A stretch of 64,000 nt of DNA from the NCBI RefSeq assembly GCF_000175935.2, contig NC_014837.1, forward strand, positions 3,658,001-3,722,000, given 5' to 3'. Below the pieces are notes generated by a model. It was given only the letters and a program-made list of their open reading frames with translations. It did no database searches and was not told the origin of the DNA. This document shows positions 9,694 to 19,625 of the stretch, in pieces. Position 1 is the first letter of the stretch; each line of letters opens with the position of its first letter. This stretch comes from Pantoea sp. At-9b (GTDB lineage Bacteria > Pseudomonadota > Gammaproteobacteria > Enterobacterales > Enterobacteriaceae). A program made the position numbers and the translations under genes.

Positions 9694-11283
9694 TTAATGC
9701 TCGCGCGTTTTACGGAAAGTCACATCAGGATAACGCTCCTGAGTGATATTGAGATTGACCATGGTCGGCGCGATATACGTGAGGTTATCGCCGCCATCAA
9801 GCGCAAGGTTGATCTCGTTTTTGCGTTGAAATTCATCGAATTTCTTCACGTCAGCACATTCAACCCAACGCGCAGTTGCCACGTTGACCGATTCGTAAAT
9901 CGCCTCAACGTTGTATTCGCTTTTCAGACGCGCAACGACCACGTCAAACTGCAACACACCCACTGCGCCGACGATCAAATCATTGTTATGCACCGGACGG
10001 AATACCTGCACGGCGCCCTCTTCCGACAGCTGCACCAACCCTTTCAGCAATTGTTTCTGCTTCAGGGGATCGCGCAGGCGAATACGACGGAACAGTTCCG
10101 GGGCGAAGTTCGGGATGCCGGTGAACTTCATGTTCTCGCCCTGGGTAAAGGTGTCACCAATCTGAATGGTGCCGTGGTTGTGCAGACCGATGATATCGCC
10201 CGGATAGGCTTCTTCCACGTGCGAACGGTCACCCGCCATAAAGGTCAGCGCATCGGAGATCACCACATCCTTGCCGATACGTACCTGACGCAGCTTCATG
10301 CCCTTTTCATATTTACCGGACACCACGCGCATAAAGGCGACGCGGTCACGGTGTTTCGGGTCCATGTTGGCCTGAATCTTAAACACAAAGCCGCTGAACT
10401 TCTCTTCTTTGGCTTCCACGGTACGGGTGTCGCTCTGACGCGGCATCGGTGCCGGAGCCCAGGAAACCAGGCCATCCAGCATATGATCGACGCCAAAGTT
10501 ACCCAGTGCGGTGCCGAAAAACACCGGGGTGATTTCGCCGCTCAGGAACAACTCTTCATCAAATTCGTTGGAGGCACCCTGCACCAGCTCCAGCTCGTCG
10601 CGCAGCTGCTGTGCCAGATCTTCACCCACCGCTTTATCGAGGTCCGGATTGTTCAGCCCTTTAACGATACGCACTTCCTGAATGGTGTGCCCCTGACCCG
10701 TCTGGTACAGGTAGGTTTCATCGTTATAGAGGTGATACACGCCTTTAAACAGTTTGCCGCAGCCGATCGGCCAGGTGATCGGCGCACAGGCGATCTTCAG
10801 CTCGTTCTCGACTTCATCCAGCAGCTCCATCGGGTCACGGATATCACGGTCAAGTTTGTTCATAAAGGTGATGATCGGCGTGTCACGCAGACGGGTCACT
10901 TCCATCAGCTTACGGGTACGATCTTCAACACCTTTAGCGGCATCGATCACCATCAGACAGCAGTCCACCGCCGTCAGAGTACGGTAGGTATCTTCCGAGA
11001 AGTCCTCGTGCCCGGGGGTGTCCAGCAGGTTCACCAGGCTGTCGCGATAAGGGAACTGCATCACCGAGGTGGTGATCGAGATACCACGTTGTTTCTCCAT
11101 TTCCATCCAGTCGGATTTGGCGTGCTGGTTTGAGCCACGGCCTTTTACCGTACCGGCGGTTTGGATCGCCTGTCCGAACAGCAGAACTTTCTCGGTGATG
11201 GTGGTTTTACCGGCGTCCGGGTGCGAAATGATCGCGAAGGTACGGCGGCGCGCCACCTCTTGTAAAAAGGGAGCATTAGACAT
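9694..11283 (-). CDS. prfC: Peptide chain release factor RF3
   Basis: Translational GTPase that ejects RF1/RF2 from the ribosome after termination and takes part in post-peptidyl-transfer quality control. The 529 residues from the ATG at 11283 match E. coli in length and nearly residue by residue. G1 (SHPDAGKTT), G3 (DTPGHEDF) and G4 (NKLD) are present in order. The upstream in-frame extension to 11307 is not part of the family. Confidence 0.98.
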   Translation of the reverse strand: MSNAPFLQEVARRRTFAIISHPDAGKTTITEKVLLFGQAIQTAGTVKGRGSNQHAKSDWMEMEKQRGISITTSVMQFPYRDSLVNLLDTPGHEDFSEDTYRTLTAVDCCLMVIDAAKGVEDRTRKLMEVTRLRDTPIITFMNKLDRDIRDPMELLDEVENELKIACAPITWPIGCGKLFKGVYHLYNDETYLYQTGQGHTIQEVRIVKGLNNPDLDKAVGEDLAQQLRDELELVQGASNEFDEELFLSGEITPVFFGTALGNFGVDHMLDGLVSWAPAPMPRQSDTRTVEAKEEKFSGFVFKIQANMDPKHRDRVAFMRVVSGKYEKGMKLRQVRIGKDVVISDALTFMAGDRSHVEEAYPGDIIGLHNHGTIQIGDTFTQGENMKFTGIPNFAPELFRRIRLRDPLKQKQLLKGLVQLSEEGAVQVFRPVHNNDLIVGAVGVLQFDVVVARLKSEYNVEAIYESVNVATARWVECADVKKFDEFQRKNEINLALDGGDNLTYIAPTMVNLNITQERYPDVTFRKTREH

Positions 11284-11420
11284 GAGTGAAATCTTCTCAA
11301 AGGGCAACGCACGAGCCGCGCGTTGCGAAAAAATCAGGGTGACCGGGGCAGAGCCAGCGGTTATTCAGGCGGCATAGCATACAATATTTCGGTGAGGTGG
11401 GGAATGTTGGGTGCACGCTG

Positions 11421-11576
11421 CCCCCTCATCCCAGCCTTCTCCCGCCAGCAGGAGAAGGAGGCGTGCTATATGCTCGATCGGTCCCCTCTCCCGCCAGCGA
11501 GAGAATGAAGTGTGCTATATGCTCGATCGGTCCCCTCTCCCGCCAGCGGGAGAGGGTTAGGGTGAGGGTGAGGGCA
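11421..11576. repeat. Family A palindrome array, three units of 49-bp period
   Basis: Three CTCCCGCC-type palindromes begin at 11439, 11488 and 11537. Two linkers both contain GTGCTATATGCTCGATCG, the reverse complement of the linker core in the array at 1681-2078 with one base changed. The right end (GGGTTAGGGTGAGGG) stops about eight bases from the stop codon of the M20 hydrolase gene. The same linker core at two loci 10 kb apart points to copying of a linker-bearing unit. Confidence 0.9.
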
Positions 11577-11584
11577 AGGAAAAA

Positions 11585-12688
11585 CTAACCCAGCACCCGT
11601 GTTACGGCGGCTTTGAAGATTTTCACCCCAATCTCCAGCGAACTCAGTTCAAAATGCATATCCGGATGATGCAGGCCCGGTACCAGATTGGTGCCTAATC
11701 CCCAGAACCCGGCTTTCACCGTTGGGCATTTCACCGGGTAATAGAAGAAATCCTCGCTACCTGGCGTGGTTTTCGCACCCAGCAGCCCCTCTTCGCCCAG
11801 CACATCAACAATCGCAGCACGGATCACGGCGGTCGCTTCCTCATGGATCTCTGCCGCTGGCATCTCCTTCAGCACCACGACTTCGGCACTTGCCCCCAAC
11901 GCAGCGACACTATTGATGACTGCCTGCGTCACTTTCTGCTTGAGGATATCCATCGGTTCATTTTCCTGTGAACGCAGATCCCACACCACGCGGGCTTCAT
12001 CCGGCACCGAGTTAGTCACTCCGGCATCACAGAGAAAACGTGTTGCTTTGACACTCCAGTTCAACCCTGGCGACAGGTGAATGCTGTTCACCGCCTGCAC
12101 CGCTTGTACTGCCGCATCCAGCGCATTGACGCCAAGATGTGGGCGGGCCGCATGCGCCGGCACACCTTTGATGGTCGCTTCCAGCGTGCTACAGGCGGAA
12201 TAGATCACCGCAGGCGTCGCCTGTCCCACATGGCACTCCTCCAGCGGACGCACATGGAAACCAAGGATCATCTCAACATCCGCCATCGCACCGCCTTCAA
12301 TCATCGACAGCGCACCCGCTCCCAGTTCTTCGGCAGGTTGAAACAGCAGTTTAAGACGACCTTTTTTGATCGCTCCCTCTTGTAACAGCTCCTGCGCGGC
12401 GGTCAACACCACCGAGGAGTGACCATCATGGCCGCAGGTATGGCGCGCGCAAGCGACACCCTCGATCACATGCCCCAGCGCATCCATATCCGCACGCAAT
12501 GCCAGCACCGGGCCGGGGACACCGCTATCAATTTCCGCCACGATTCCGGTAGTGTGGTTAATGCCGCGAGTGACCTTGATCCCTGCCTGTTCCAACTGGT
12601 CGGCGATATAGGCTGAGGTTTTAAACTCCTGAAAGCCCAGTTCCGGGATTTCATGCAGAAAATGATAATGTTCTAAGACGTTGGACAC
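11585..12688 (-). CDS. M20-family amidohydrolase / peptidase
   Basis: Metal-dependent aminoacylase/carboxypeptidase-type hydrolase of the M20D group, 367 residues. Metal-binding blocks visible are LRADMDAL, CARHTCGHDGHSS, FQPAEELGAG, FHVRP and a C-terminal GSEDFFYYP. Translation appears to start at a GTG (12688) behind AGGAG. It follows yjiG by ten bases in one minus-strand operon. In E. coli the yjiHG pair instead precedes isoaspartyl dipeptidase iadA, so a peptidase or amidase partner of the YjiG/YjiH membrane proteins seems to be the constant theme. The likely substrate is a small N-acyl amino acid or modified dipeptide, not identified. Confidence 0.85.
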   Translation of the reverse strand: MSNVLEHYHFLHEIPELGFQEFKTSAYIADQLEQAGIKVTRGINHTTGIVAEIDSGVPGPVLALRADMDALGHVIEGVACARHTCGHDGHSSVVLTAAQELLQEGAIKKGRLKLLFQPAEELGAGALSMIEGGAMADVEMILGFHVRPLEECHVGQATPAVIYSACSTLEATIKGVPAHAARPHLGVNALDAAVQAVQAVNSIHLSPGLNWSVKATRFLCDAGVTNSVPDEARVVWDLRSQENEPMDILKQKVTQAVINSVAALGASAEVVVLKEMPAAEIHEEATAVIRAAIVDVLGEEGLLGAKTTPGSEDFFYYPVKCPTVKAGFWGLGTNLVPGLHHPDMHFELSSLEIGVKIFKAAVTRVLG

Positions 12689-12698
12689 CGGTTAGCTC

Positions 12699-13172
12699 CT
12701 AAACAAAAAAACGCATCACAAGCATGGCGATGACCGCATTGATGATGCTGGTCAGCATCAACAGCGGCCAATATTTTTTCGGTACATCGGCAACACCCAG
12801 CAGGCGGCCCATGTATTGCAACTGTGACCCCATCAGGAAAATCGCCGGGGCAAGGATCGTGATATCTGCGCCGCTCAGGGTGCCTTTGGTCAGCAGACTG
12901 ACCGCCACCCCCACCGCCGCGGAGGAGGATAACCAAGCCGTCAGCAGTACGGTGATGGCTTCACCCGGCAGGCCAAACAGCCCCATCACCGGTGCGAAGA
13001 GGTGCCCGAGGAATTGCATGATGCCCAACAGATTCAACACTTCCGCCAGCACATAAGCCATCACCACATTGGGCATCAGGTTATGGATCGCAATATGGAA
13101 GCCTTTACGCGCCCCCACGATAAAAATATCGAAGGGGTTATTATTCACCCGGGCTGGCGCGTTATTTGACAT
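12699..13172 (-). CDS. yjiG: Inner-membrane protein YjiG (nucleoside-recognition/SpmB-like)
   Basis: A 157-residue integral membrane protein with about four hydrophobic segments, related to spore-maturation protein B (nucleoside-recognition domain family). I use the ATG at 13172 (MSNNAPARVNNN), eight bases after AAGGA. It overlaps the end of yjiH by 11 bases, so the two are coupled. The pair probably forms one membrane complex, perhaps a transporter for the substrate of the downstream M20 hydrolase; this is inferred from operon structure only. Confidence 0.85.
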   Translation of the reverse strand: MSNNAPARVNNNPFDIFIVGARKGFHIAIHNLMPNVVMAYVLAEVLNLLGIMQFLGHLFAPVMGLFGLPGEAITVLLTAWLSSSAAVGVAVSLLTKGTLSGADITILAPAIFLMGSQLQYMGRLLGVADVPKKYWPLLMLTSIINAVIAMLVMRFFV

Positions 13173-13833
13173 CAGCAAAGTCCTTTTTATACACACTATT
13201 TAACATGAAACGGACAAAAGCCGCACCGACGAATTTGAGAACAAACATTAATACCAGCGGAATGATGATTGGCACCGTCATCGACGCAAACAGCGCTGAA
13301 CCGATGGCAAAATAGTTATTGATTAAACCGGCACCGGAATATTGCCAGGCGGACATCACCACGATCTCTTTTTTGCTGACCTGCTGTTGGTCATACATCT
13401 CTTTGGTTAATGCCGCTCCGGCATCGGTACTTTGCAGATCGGTAATTAACGCCAGGCCACAGCGCCCCGGCAAGCCCATCAATGGTTTCAACAGCGGAGT
13501 CAACAGCCGGTGCGCGGCACGAATCGCGCCGTAATGGGTAAAGATTTCCAGCACGCCCAGCGCCAGCATCACCGTTGGGGCCAGCGACAGCGCAAACAAA
13601 AAGCCCGCTTTGGCGCTCAGGCCACCAGAACCGAGGAAGGTACTGGTTGATTCTTTCATGGTGCCGAAACTGCCGCCCAGAGTGGTGAAATCAAACGCCC
13701 CCAGCCAGCTAAAACCTTCAACCTTATAAAATAAGCCGGAGAAAAACAGAATGGCCAATATCAACGCGACATAACTGCCGATACCTGCCGTCACCCGTTC
13801 CGGTGTGGCAATGATTTTTTCTTCAGATATCAA
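13162..13833 (-). CDS. yjiH: Inner-membrane protein YjiH (nucleoside-recognition/SpmA-like)
   Basis: A 223-residue membrane protein with five or six hydrophobic helices and a conserved polar block, GLPGRCGLALITDLQSTDAG, typical of the nucleoside-recognition domain family. First gene of the yjiH-yjiG-M20 operon. The frame opens at a TTG (13833) right after GGAGGG, an unusually tight spacing, and no nearby ATG fits, so the exact initiation codon is uncertain. Function is unknown in E. coli; transport linked to the peptidase is plausible. Confidence 0.82.
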   Translation of the reverse strand: MISEEKIIATPERVTAGIGSYVALILAILFFSGLFYKVEGFSWLGAFDFTTLGGSFGTMKESTSTFLGSGGLSAKAGFLFALSLAPTVMLALGVLEIFTHYGAIRAAHRLLTPLLKPLMGLPGRCGLALITDLQSTDAGAALTKEMYDQQQVSKKEIVVMSAWQYSGAGLINNYFAIGSALFASMTVPIIIPLVLMFVLKFVGAAFVRFMLNSVYKKDFADVK

Positions 13834-14296
13834 ACCCTCCTGCTGGTGTTATTTTTTAACCAGTCAGTTGCAATATATGGAACTAAGTTCTAAGCAGGAT
13901 TTATGCCAGCTGTTATTTTCTTTAATTGCGAAAGCGCTAATTTTGTTCAGTAACAATTAAATCATCGGAATATCAATCCTTCCGGGCAAAGATATTAATC
14001 TTTGGGGAGGTTATTTCCCCGGATAAATATTTCCCCCCGGTAACCAGATTGCTGAAAATAAAATCAATTGCACGCAGGTGCACACACATCAGGCAACCGC
14101 TACGCACCATCATGGTGCAAGCGCCGTTAATGGAAAGAAGACAAAAATGAGAATCCGTCGCATTCAAAAACCTGAATAATTCCATTTATAATCAATAAGA
14201 TAAATTCAACTTTTTGACGAAAATCACTTCACAAAAAAGTGAACATTGATGCATAATTCGCCGCACTCACCTGAAAAATTTAAAAAGGAATCAGCC
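13834..14296. other. AT-rich intergenic region between divergent yjiH and ftnA
   Basis: 463 bp without a supportable gene. A 70-codon minus-strand frame (13973-14185) lacks a ribosome site and similarity. A short inverted repeat (GGGGA...TTCCCC near 14003-14021) is present. The region must hold the promoters of yjiH and ftnA, but no convincing box was picked out. Confidence 0.5.
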
Positions 14297-14803
14297 ATGT
14301 TAACTGCTGAAATGACTGCGCGTCTGAATGATCAACTGAATCTGGAATTCTTCTCTGCCAACCTCTACCTGCAAATGAGTGCCTGGTGCAGTGACAAAGG
14401 TTTTGAAGGCGCTGCCGCCTTCCTGAAAATGCACTCACGCGAAGAGATGGAACACATGCAGCGCCTGTTCGACTACCTGAGCGATGCCGGTTCGCTGCCG
14501 CTGCTGGGCAGCATTGCCGCGCCGCCGGTTAGCTGGAACTCCCTCGCGGAACTGTTCGAAGAAACGCTGAACCACGAAAAGCTGATCACCAGCAAAATCA
14601 ATGAACTGGCTCATGCAGCAATGACCACGCAGGATTATTCCACCTTCAACTTCCTGCAATGGTACGTAGCCGAGCAGCATGAAGAAGAGAAGCTGTTCAA
14701 AACGGTACTGGATAAACTGGCGTTGGTGGGTAGCAAAGGTGAAGGCCTGTTCCTGATCGACAAAGATCTGGGCCGCATGAACACCGAAAGTCACGGCGCA
14801 TAA
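14297..14803 (+). CDS. ftnA: Non-haem ferritin FtnA
   Basis: Cytosolic 24-subunit iron-storage protein that oxidises Fe(II) at a di-iron ferroxidase centre and stores it as ferrihydrite. The ATG at 14297 follows AAAAAGGA and gives 168 residues (E. coli 165). Ferroxidase ligands are visible in [25 protein letters not shown] and [13 protein letters not shown]. The upstream in-frame ATG at 14246 would add a tail foreign to the family. The gene is monocistronic with its own terminator. Confidence 0.96.
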   Translation: MLTAEMTARLNDQLNLEFFSANLYLQMSAWCSDKGFEGAAAFLKMHSREEMEHMQRLFDYLSDAGSLPLLGSIAAPPVSWNSLAELFEETLNHEKLITSKINELAHAAMTTQDYSTFNFLQWYVAEQHEEEKLFKTVLDKLALVGSKGEGLFLIDKDLGRMNTESHGA

Positions 14804-14810
14804 GATGAAG

Positions 14811-14837
14811 CGGCCCGCATGGCGGGCCGATTTTTTT
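14811..14837 (+). terminator. Intrinsic terminator of ftnA
   Basis: CGGCCCGC-ATG-GCGGGCCG stem followed by seven T residues, eight bases after the ftnA stop. It just overlaps the end of the convergent GGDEF-EAL gene. Confidence 0.93.
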
Positions 14838-17685
14838 ATCCCAGCGTTTTTAAGCGCAGCTCTGAGGGCTGTGGGCGACCAAACAGGTAGCCCTGGAACA
14901 GGGTACATCCCTCCTCACGTAAGCGCGCAAACTGCTCGCTGCTCTCCACTCCTTCTGCGGTAATCTGAATATCCAGACTCCGGCTCATCCCGGTGATCGC
15001 GCGAATAATCGCCAACGCTTCACGACTGTCGCCCATATCGTTGATAAACGACTTGTCGATTTTGATTTTGTCGAACGGGAAGGATCGCAGATAGCTGAGT
15101 GAAGAATAACCGGTGCCGAAATCGTCCAGCGCAATTTGCACCCCCAGCGCTTTCAGGTTTTGCAGGGTACGGATATTACCGAGGGCATCATCCAGCAGCA
15201 CCGACTCGGTGATCTCCACTTCAAGGCGATGCGGTGCCAACCCGGACTCGCGCAATGCGCCTTCGACCACCGAAATCAACGAGCTGTTTTTGAACTGCAA
15301 CGGCGACAGGTTAACCGACACCGATTGTTCCCCTTCCCAGCTTGCCGCTTCACGACAGGCTTCATACAGCGCATAAGCCCCCAGCAGGTGGATCAGGCCC
15401 GTCTCTTCGGCGATCGGGATAAAATCATTCGGCATGATCAGTCCTTTGATCGGATGATGCCAGCGCATCAGCGCTTCATAACCAATGATCCCCTTCTCAT
15501 TCCCGTCGGTGATCGGCTGATAGTAGAGCTTGAGCTGACGTCCACTGATCGCATCGCGCAGATCGTTCTCGATCACCCGACGGCTACGCGCCAGATCATC
15601 CATCTCCAGCGTGAAATGCTCATAACGATTACGCCCGTTGCGTTTGGCTTCGTACAGCGCCATATCGGCGCAGCGTAGCATGTGCTCCGGCGTGTTGGCC
15701 GCCTGCGAACTCAGTGCGATCCCGACACTCAGCCCGACAGACAGATTATGTCCCTCCAGATTGACCGGAGGACGAATTGCCTCAATCAGCCGCTGCGCCA
15801 CCACCGCAGCCTCATCGGCGTTACGGATGTTGGGCAACACAATCGCAAACTCATCACCGCCAATACGCGCCAGGGTGTCATGGTCACGTAACACGTTACG
15901 TAAACGCTTCGCCACTGTTCGCAACAGGTCATCACCAATCTGATGGCCCAGCGCATCGTTGACGTTTTTGAAGTTATCAAGATCGAGACACAGCGTGGCG
16001 GTGATATACCCGCCCTGCGTATCCGCGCGCAGTGCCTCACTTAACTTCTGGCGGAACAGAATGCGATTCGGCAGGCTGGTCAGGTTATCGTGGTGCGCCA
16101 TGTGGTGAATGCGGGCATCGGCTTCGCGCTGATCGGTCACGTCTTCCACAATCAGCATCACAAAATTCTGCCGCAAATCTTTCCCGGCGATGGTGGTCGC
16201 GCGGGTATGCAAAATGCGTTCGCCGCCTGCGGTCAGCAACAGCTGTTCACGGGTATGGATACCTTCACTACGCAGGGCAATATCCGCCAGACTGTTGAAG
16301 TAATCACTCAGCTCCGCCGACATGCATTCGTGTGGCCGTTTATGCATGATCAACAGCTTATTGATACCAAACAGCTGCTCGGCTTTGTCATTGACCATCA
16401 GAATTTCACGCGTGATGGCGTCTTCGACAATGACGCAGGATGGGATATGGGTGATGATGGTATCGAGGAATTTTGACAGCTCAGACGCTTTGGCGCTCTG
16501 CGCTTCGGCCAGATCCCGTGCACGTAGCAACTGCTGCTCATGCTCCCGGCGCTCAGTCACATCGCGGGTAATTTTCGCAAAGCCAATCAGGCGGCCTTCT
16601 TCGTTATGGATGGCATCGATCACCACATGCGCCCAGAAGGCCGAGCCGTCCTTGCGGTAGCGCCAGCCCTCATCTTCGAAGCGCCCGGTTTTCAACGCGA
16701 TACCGAGATTGGCATCCGGCGCTTTCGACTGACGCTCCTGTGCGCCGTAGAACACCGAAAAATGCTGGCCGACAATCTCTTCGGAGCGATAGCCTTTCGC
16801 GCGCTGCGCCCCGGCGTTCCAGTTCACCACTCGCCCCTGCACATCCAGCATGTAAATGGCGTAATCCCGCACTCCGGTCACCAGCAGGCGGAAGGTTTTT
16901 TCCTGCTCACGCTGGGCACGTAATAACGCCTGCTGTTCAGTACAGTCGCGGGTGATTTTGGCGTAACCAATCAACTTACCGGTATCATCACGGATGGCAT
17001 CGATGATGACATGGGCCCAAAAGGCGCTGCCATCCTTACGATAGCGCCAACCTTCATCTTCAAAGCGCCCGGTTTTAAAGGCGATACCGAGGTTCTTCTC
17101 CGGGATGTGGTTAAGCCGATCCTGCGCGCTATAAAAACGCGAGAAGTGCTGTCCGACGATCTCTTCCGCGACATAACCTTTGGCGCGTTGTGCCCCGGCA
17201 TTCCAATTTTCGACGTTGCCGTCCAGATCCAGCATGTAGATGGCGTAATCGGTGACACCTTCCACCAGCAAACGAAACCGTTCTTCCTGCTCACGCTGTC
17301 TGCGTTGCTGCTCCTGCTGCTGGGTACAGTCACGGGTGATTTTGGCAAAGCCGAGCAGTTCACCATATTGATCGCGGATGGCATCAATAATCACATGCGC
17401 CGAGAAGGCGCTACCGTCTTTGCGATAACGCCAGCCTTCGGTCTCAAAGCGTCCGGTGGCGGTGGCATTGGCTAAGCCACGCAGCGGTGCACCGTTTTTA
17501 CGATCGTCTTCGCTGTAAAACAGCGCGAAATTCTTACCGACAATTTCTTCAGCGGTATAGCCTTTGGCGCGTTGTGCACCGGCATTCCAGCTCGCCACCG
17601 TACCGTCTGGCTTGAGCATGTAGATGGCGTAATCAAGCACACTCTGTACAAGCAGCCGGTACATGACGTCAGAATTATTATCCAT
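14836..17685 (-). CDS. Triple-PAS sensor with GGDEF and EAL domains
   Basis: A 949-residue soluble bifunctional c-di-GMP enzyme. Three near-identical PAS-PAC repeats of about 125 residues occupy roughly residues 12-375, each carrying DYAIYML, WNAGAQRAKGY and EGWRYRKDGSAF. A fourth, divergent PAS (about 395-520) follows, then GGDEF (residues 608-612) and EAL (about 736). The cyclase signature GGDEF is intact, and RDHD five residues upstream is a product-inhibition I-site (RxxD). The phosphodiesterase residues are also intact (YEAL, NLSPLQF, ITES, DDFGTGYSS, AEGVES). No membrane helix is seen, so sensing is cytosolic. Both activities look possible. It is monocistronic and convergent with ftnA. 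Confidence 0.92.
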   Translation of the reverse strand: MDNNSDVMYRLLVQSVLDYAIYMLKPDGTVASWNAGAQRAKGYTAEEIVGKNFALFYSEDDRKNGAPLRGLANATATGRFETEGWRYRKDGSAFSAHVIIDAIRDQYGELLGFAKITRDCTQQQEQQRRQREQEERFRLLVEGVTDYAIYMLDLDGNVENWNAGAQRAKGYVAEEIVGQHFSRFYSAQDRLNHIPEKNLGIAFKTGRFEDEGWRYRKDGSAFWAHVIIDAIRDDTGKLIGYAKITRDCTEQQALLRAQREQEKTFRLLVTGVRDYAIYMLDVQGRVVNWNAGAQRAKGYRSEEIVGQHFSVFYGAQERQSKAPDANLGIALKTGRFEDEGWRYRKDGSAFWAHVVIDAIHNEEGRLIGFAKITRDVTERREHEQQLLRARDLAEAQSAKASELSKFLDTIITHIPSCVIVEDAITREILMVNDKAEQLFGINKLLIMHKRPHECMSAELSDYFNSLADIALRSEGIHTREQLLLTAGGERILHTRATTIAGKDLRQNFVMLIVEDVTDQREADARIHHMAHHDNLTSLPNRILFRQKLSEALRADTQGGYITATLCLDLDNFKNVNDALGHQIGDDLLRTVAKRLRNVLRDHDTLARIGGDEFAIVLPNIRNADEAAVVAQRLIEAIRPPVNLEGHNLSVGLSVGIALSSQAANTPEHMLRCADMALYEAKRNGRNRYEHFTLEMDDLARSRRVIENDLRDAISGRQLKLYYQPITDGNEKGIIGYEALMRWHHPIKGLIMPNDFIPIAEETGLIHLLGAYALYEACREAASWEGEQSVSVNLSPLQFKNSSLISVVEGALRESGLAPHRLEVEITESVLLDDALGNIRTLQNLKALGVQIALDDFGTGYSSLSYLRSFPFDKIKIDKSFINDMGDSREALAIIRAITGMSRSLDIQITAEGVESSEQFARLREEGCTLFQGYLFGRPQPSELRLKTLG

Positions 17686-17880
17686 TGTTAGTTGCCTATT
17701 GCTGGCCTGATGTCACCTGGTTACCCAGGAAAATTCTTAATTGCTCTGCAGACTTAATAGCAAATACGCAGCGTTGACAAGCGCTATCAGCCGACAGGCG
17801 AAAGTTGGTAGTTTGGTTATCGGCAATGGCGAGAAATTGTTCAGTGGGATACTCAATCAATTATGCAGTGTTGACGGTGC

Positions 17881-19623
17881 TCAGGCTTGCCAGGGTAAAA
17901 CACCGTGCGGCAGACGGCGTGTCAGGCGGGTAGCCAGTGCCATCAGCAGGCAAACCACCACAATCATCAGACATCCGACCGCCGCCGCCAGTGACGCCGA
18001 ACCGCCTTCGTCGAGAAAGACAATGGTTGGCCCGATGGTCTGTGTTTGTGACGTCACCAGCAGCACCGACACCTGGATCTCATTCAGCGCCGTCAGGAAC
18101 ACCAGCACCGTCCCAGCCAGCGTCGAAGGGGCGGCCAGCGGTAGCAAAATATCGCGCATACGCCGCAGGAAACCGGCCCCACACAACCGCGCGGCTTCAT
18201 CCAGCGCCGGTTCCAGTTGGGCGAATCCGGCCAACGTCGGACGCAGCACCAGTGCAAGGAAGTTTGCCAGATAGGCGGCAAGGATGATCCAGACCGTGCC
18301 ATATAGCGACACCTCAATCAGCGGCAAGGGACGCAGAAAAAACAACAACGCCGCCACGCCGGTGACAATCCCCGGCAACGCATAGGTCAGTTCGCTGGCC
18401 AACCATAACCCCCGTACCAGTCGCGTGCGCCGCCAACTGAGGAAATACGCCAAAAACAGCGCCATCACGGTGAGGATAATCGCCGCCAGGCTGGTGAGGC
18501 CAAGGCTGGTGAGAAACGCCTGACGCACCGCCGGATAGCCCCACAAAGCAGCACGGAAGTTTTCCAGCGTCAGGGTCTGCCAGGTCAGCGCCTGGCCGTA
18601 GCCGTGCGTCAGCGCGGTGATCAGCAATGCGCTGACCGGCAGAAGTAAGGTCAACACCATCCATAACCATACGCAGGCCTCGACGACATAACGTGAGCGG
18701 CCCAACGGTTGCCGCCACAGACGAGGTGCCCCGCTGACACGAACATCATGGCGACCGCCCAGCCAGGCACTCAGCCCCATACCCGCCAGCGTAATCAGGG
18801 CGATCAACAGCGCATACACTGCCGTATTGGGTAACGCGCCAGGTCCAATACCGTTCAGTTGCTGATACACCAGGGTGATCAGCGTCGGTACACGCGCCGG
18901 AATACCCAGCATCGCCTGGATACCGAAATTGCCCGCAGCAGCGACAAACGTCAGCGCTGCGCTGGCAAAAATGGCCGGGCGCGCCAACGGCAGGATAATG
19001 GTGAACAGCACCCGCCAACGCGACGCCCCGCTCACCTGCGCAGCTTCCACCAGGTCGGCAGGCAAACGCCGCAGCCCGGCACGCACGGTTAGAAACACCA
19101 GCGGCGCATTGTGCATGCCCAACAGCAGTACGATTCCCGTCATCGAATACAACGGTTGCTCGCCGGGGGGGAACCACGGCAGCCCCAGCGCGGCAAACAG
19201 CAGCGCCAGCGGACTGGAAGGCGCTAACGCTTGCAACCAGGCCAGCGCCGTCACCTGTGGTGGGATCATCAATGGCAGGATAAAGGCAAACACCCAGGCG
19301 GTTTTTGCCCGTAAATCGGTGAGCGCCACCAGCCAGGCGGCAAAGGTGCCGAGCAACAAAGACAGGGCGGTTGAACTCAGGGCGATCAGCAGCGTGTTGC
19401 TGGTCGCAACCAGCACCCGCTCGCTGCCCAGCAAGCGCAGCAGCCGCGCCATATCCGGTACACCCTGCGGTGCCAGCGCGGTCCACACCAGCCGCAGCAA
19501 CGGTGCCACCGACAGTGACGCAATCAGCAGCACCATCAGCACCAGCACGACCCCTTCACTGCGCAGCCGCCAGCGTTGACCGCCGCGTGCCGCATTCCGC
19601 CATTCGTTGCTCAGCACGCTCAT
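17881..19623 (-). CDS. ABC importer permease, two fused membrane halves
   Basis: A 580-residue inner-membrane permease with two copies of the binding-protein-dependent transport domain. The coupling loops are visible as EAAQVSGASRWRVLFTIILP (first half) and DEAARLCGAGFLRR (second half). Fused permeases of this size occur in the FbpB/AfuB/PhnU group that moves Fe(III), phosphonates or sugar phosphates. It is the last gene of the ATPase / binding-protein / permease operon, two bases after the binding-protein stop. A Pho-box-like site ahead of the operon favours a phosphorus-containing substrate. Confidence 0.88.
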   Translation of the reverse strand: MSVLSNEWRNAARGGQRWRLRSEGVVLVLMVLLIASLSVAPLLRLVWTALAPQGVPDMARLLRLLGSERVLVATSNTLLIALSSTALSLLLGTFAAWLVALTDLRAKTAWVFAFILPLMIPPQVTALAWLQALAPSSPLALLFAALGLPWFPPGEQPLYSMTGIVLLLGMHNAPLVFLTVRAGLRRLPADLVEAAQVSGASRWRVLFTIILPLARPAIFASAALTFVAAAGNFGIQAMLGIPARVPTLITLVYQQLNGIGPGALPNTAVYALLIALITLAGMGLSAWLGGRHDVRVSGAPRLWRQPLGRSRYVVEACVWLWMVLTLLLPVSALLITALTHGYGQALTWQTLTLENFRAALWGYPAVRQAFLTSLGLTSLAAIILTVMALFLAYFLSWRRTRLVRGLWLASELTYALPGIVTGVAALLFFLRPLPLIEVSLYGTVWIILAAYLANFLALVLRPTLAGFAQLEPALDEAARLCGAGFLRRMRDILLPLAAPSTLAGTVLVFLTALNEIQVSVLLVTSQTQTIGPTIVFLDEGGSASLAAAVGCLMIVVVCLLMALATRLTRRLPHGVLPWQA

Positions 19624-19625
19624 CG

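Noticed and set aside
13973..14185. 70-codon minus-strand frame between yjiH and ftnA
   Set aside because: No Shine-Dalgarno, unremarkable composition, AT-rich regulatory position and no recognisable family.
14435..14908. 157-codon frame antisense to ftnA
   Set aside because: Shadow of the well-supported ferritin gene; it crosses the ftnA terminator.
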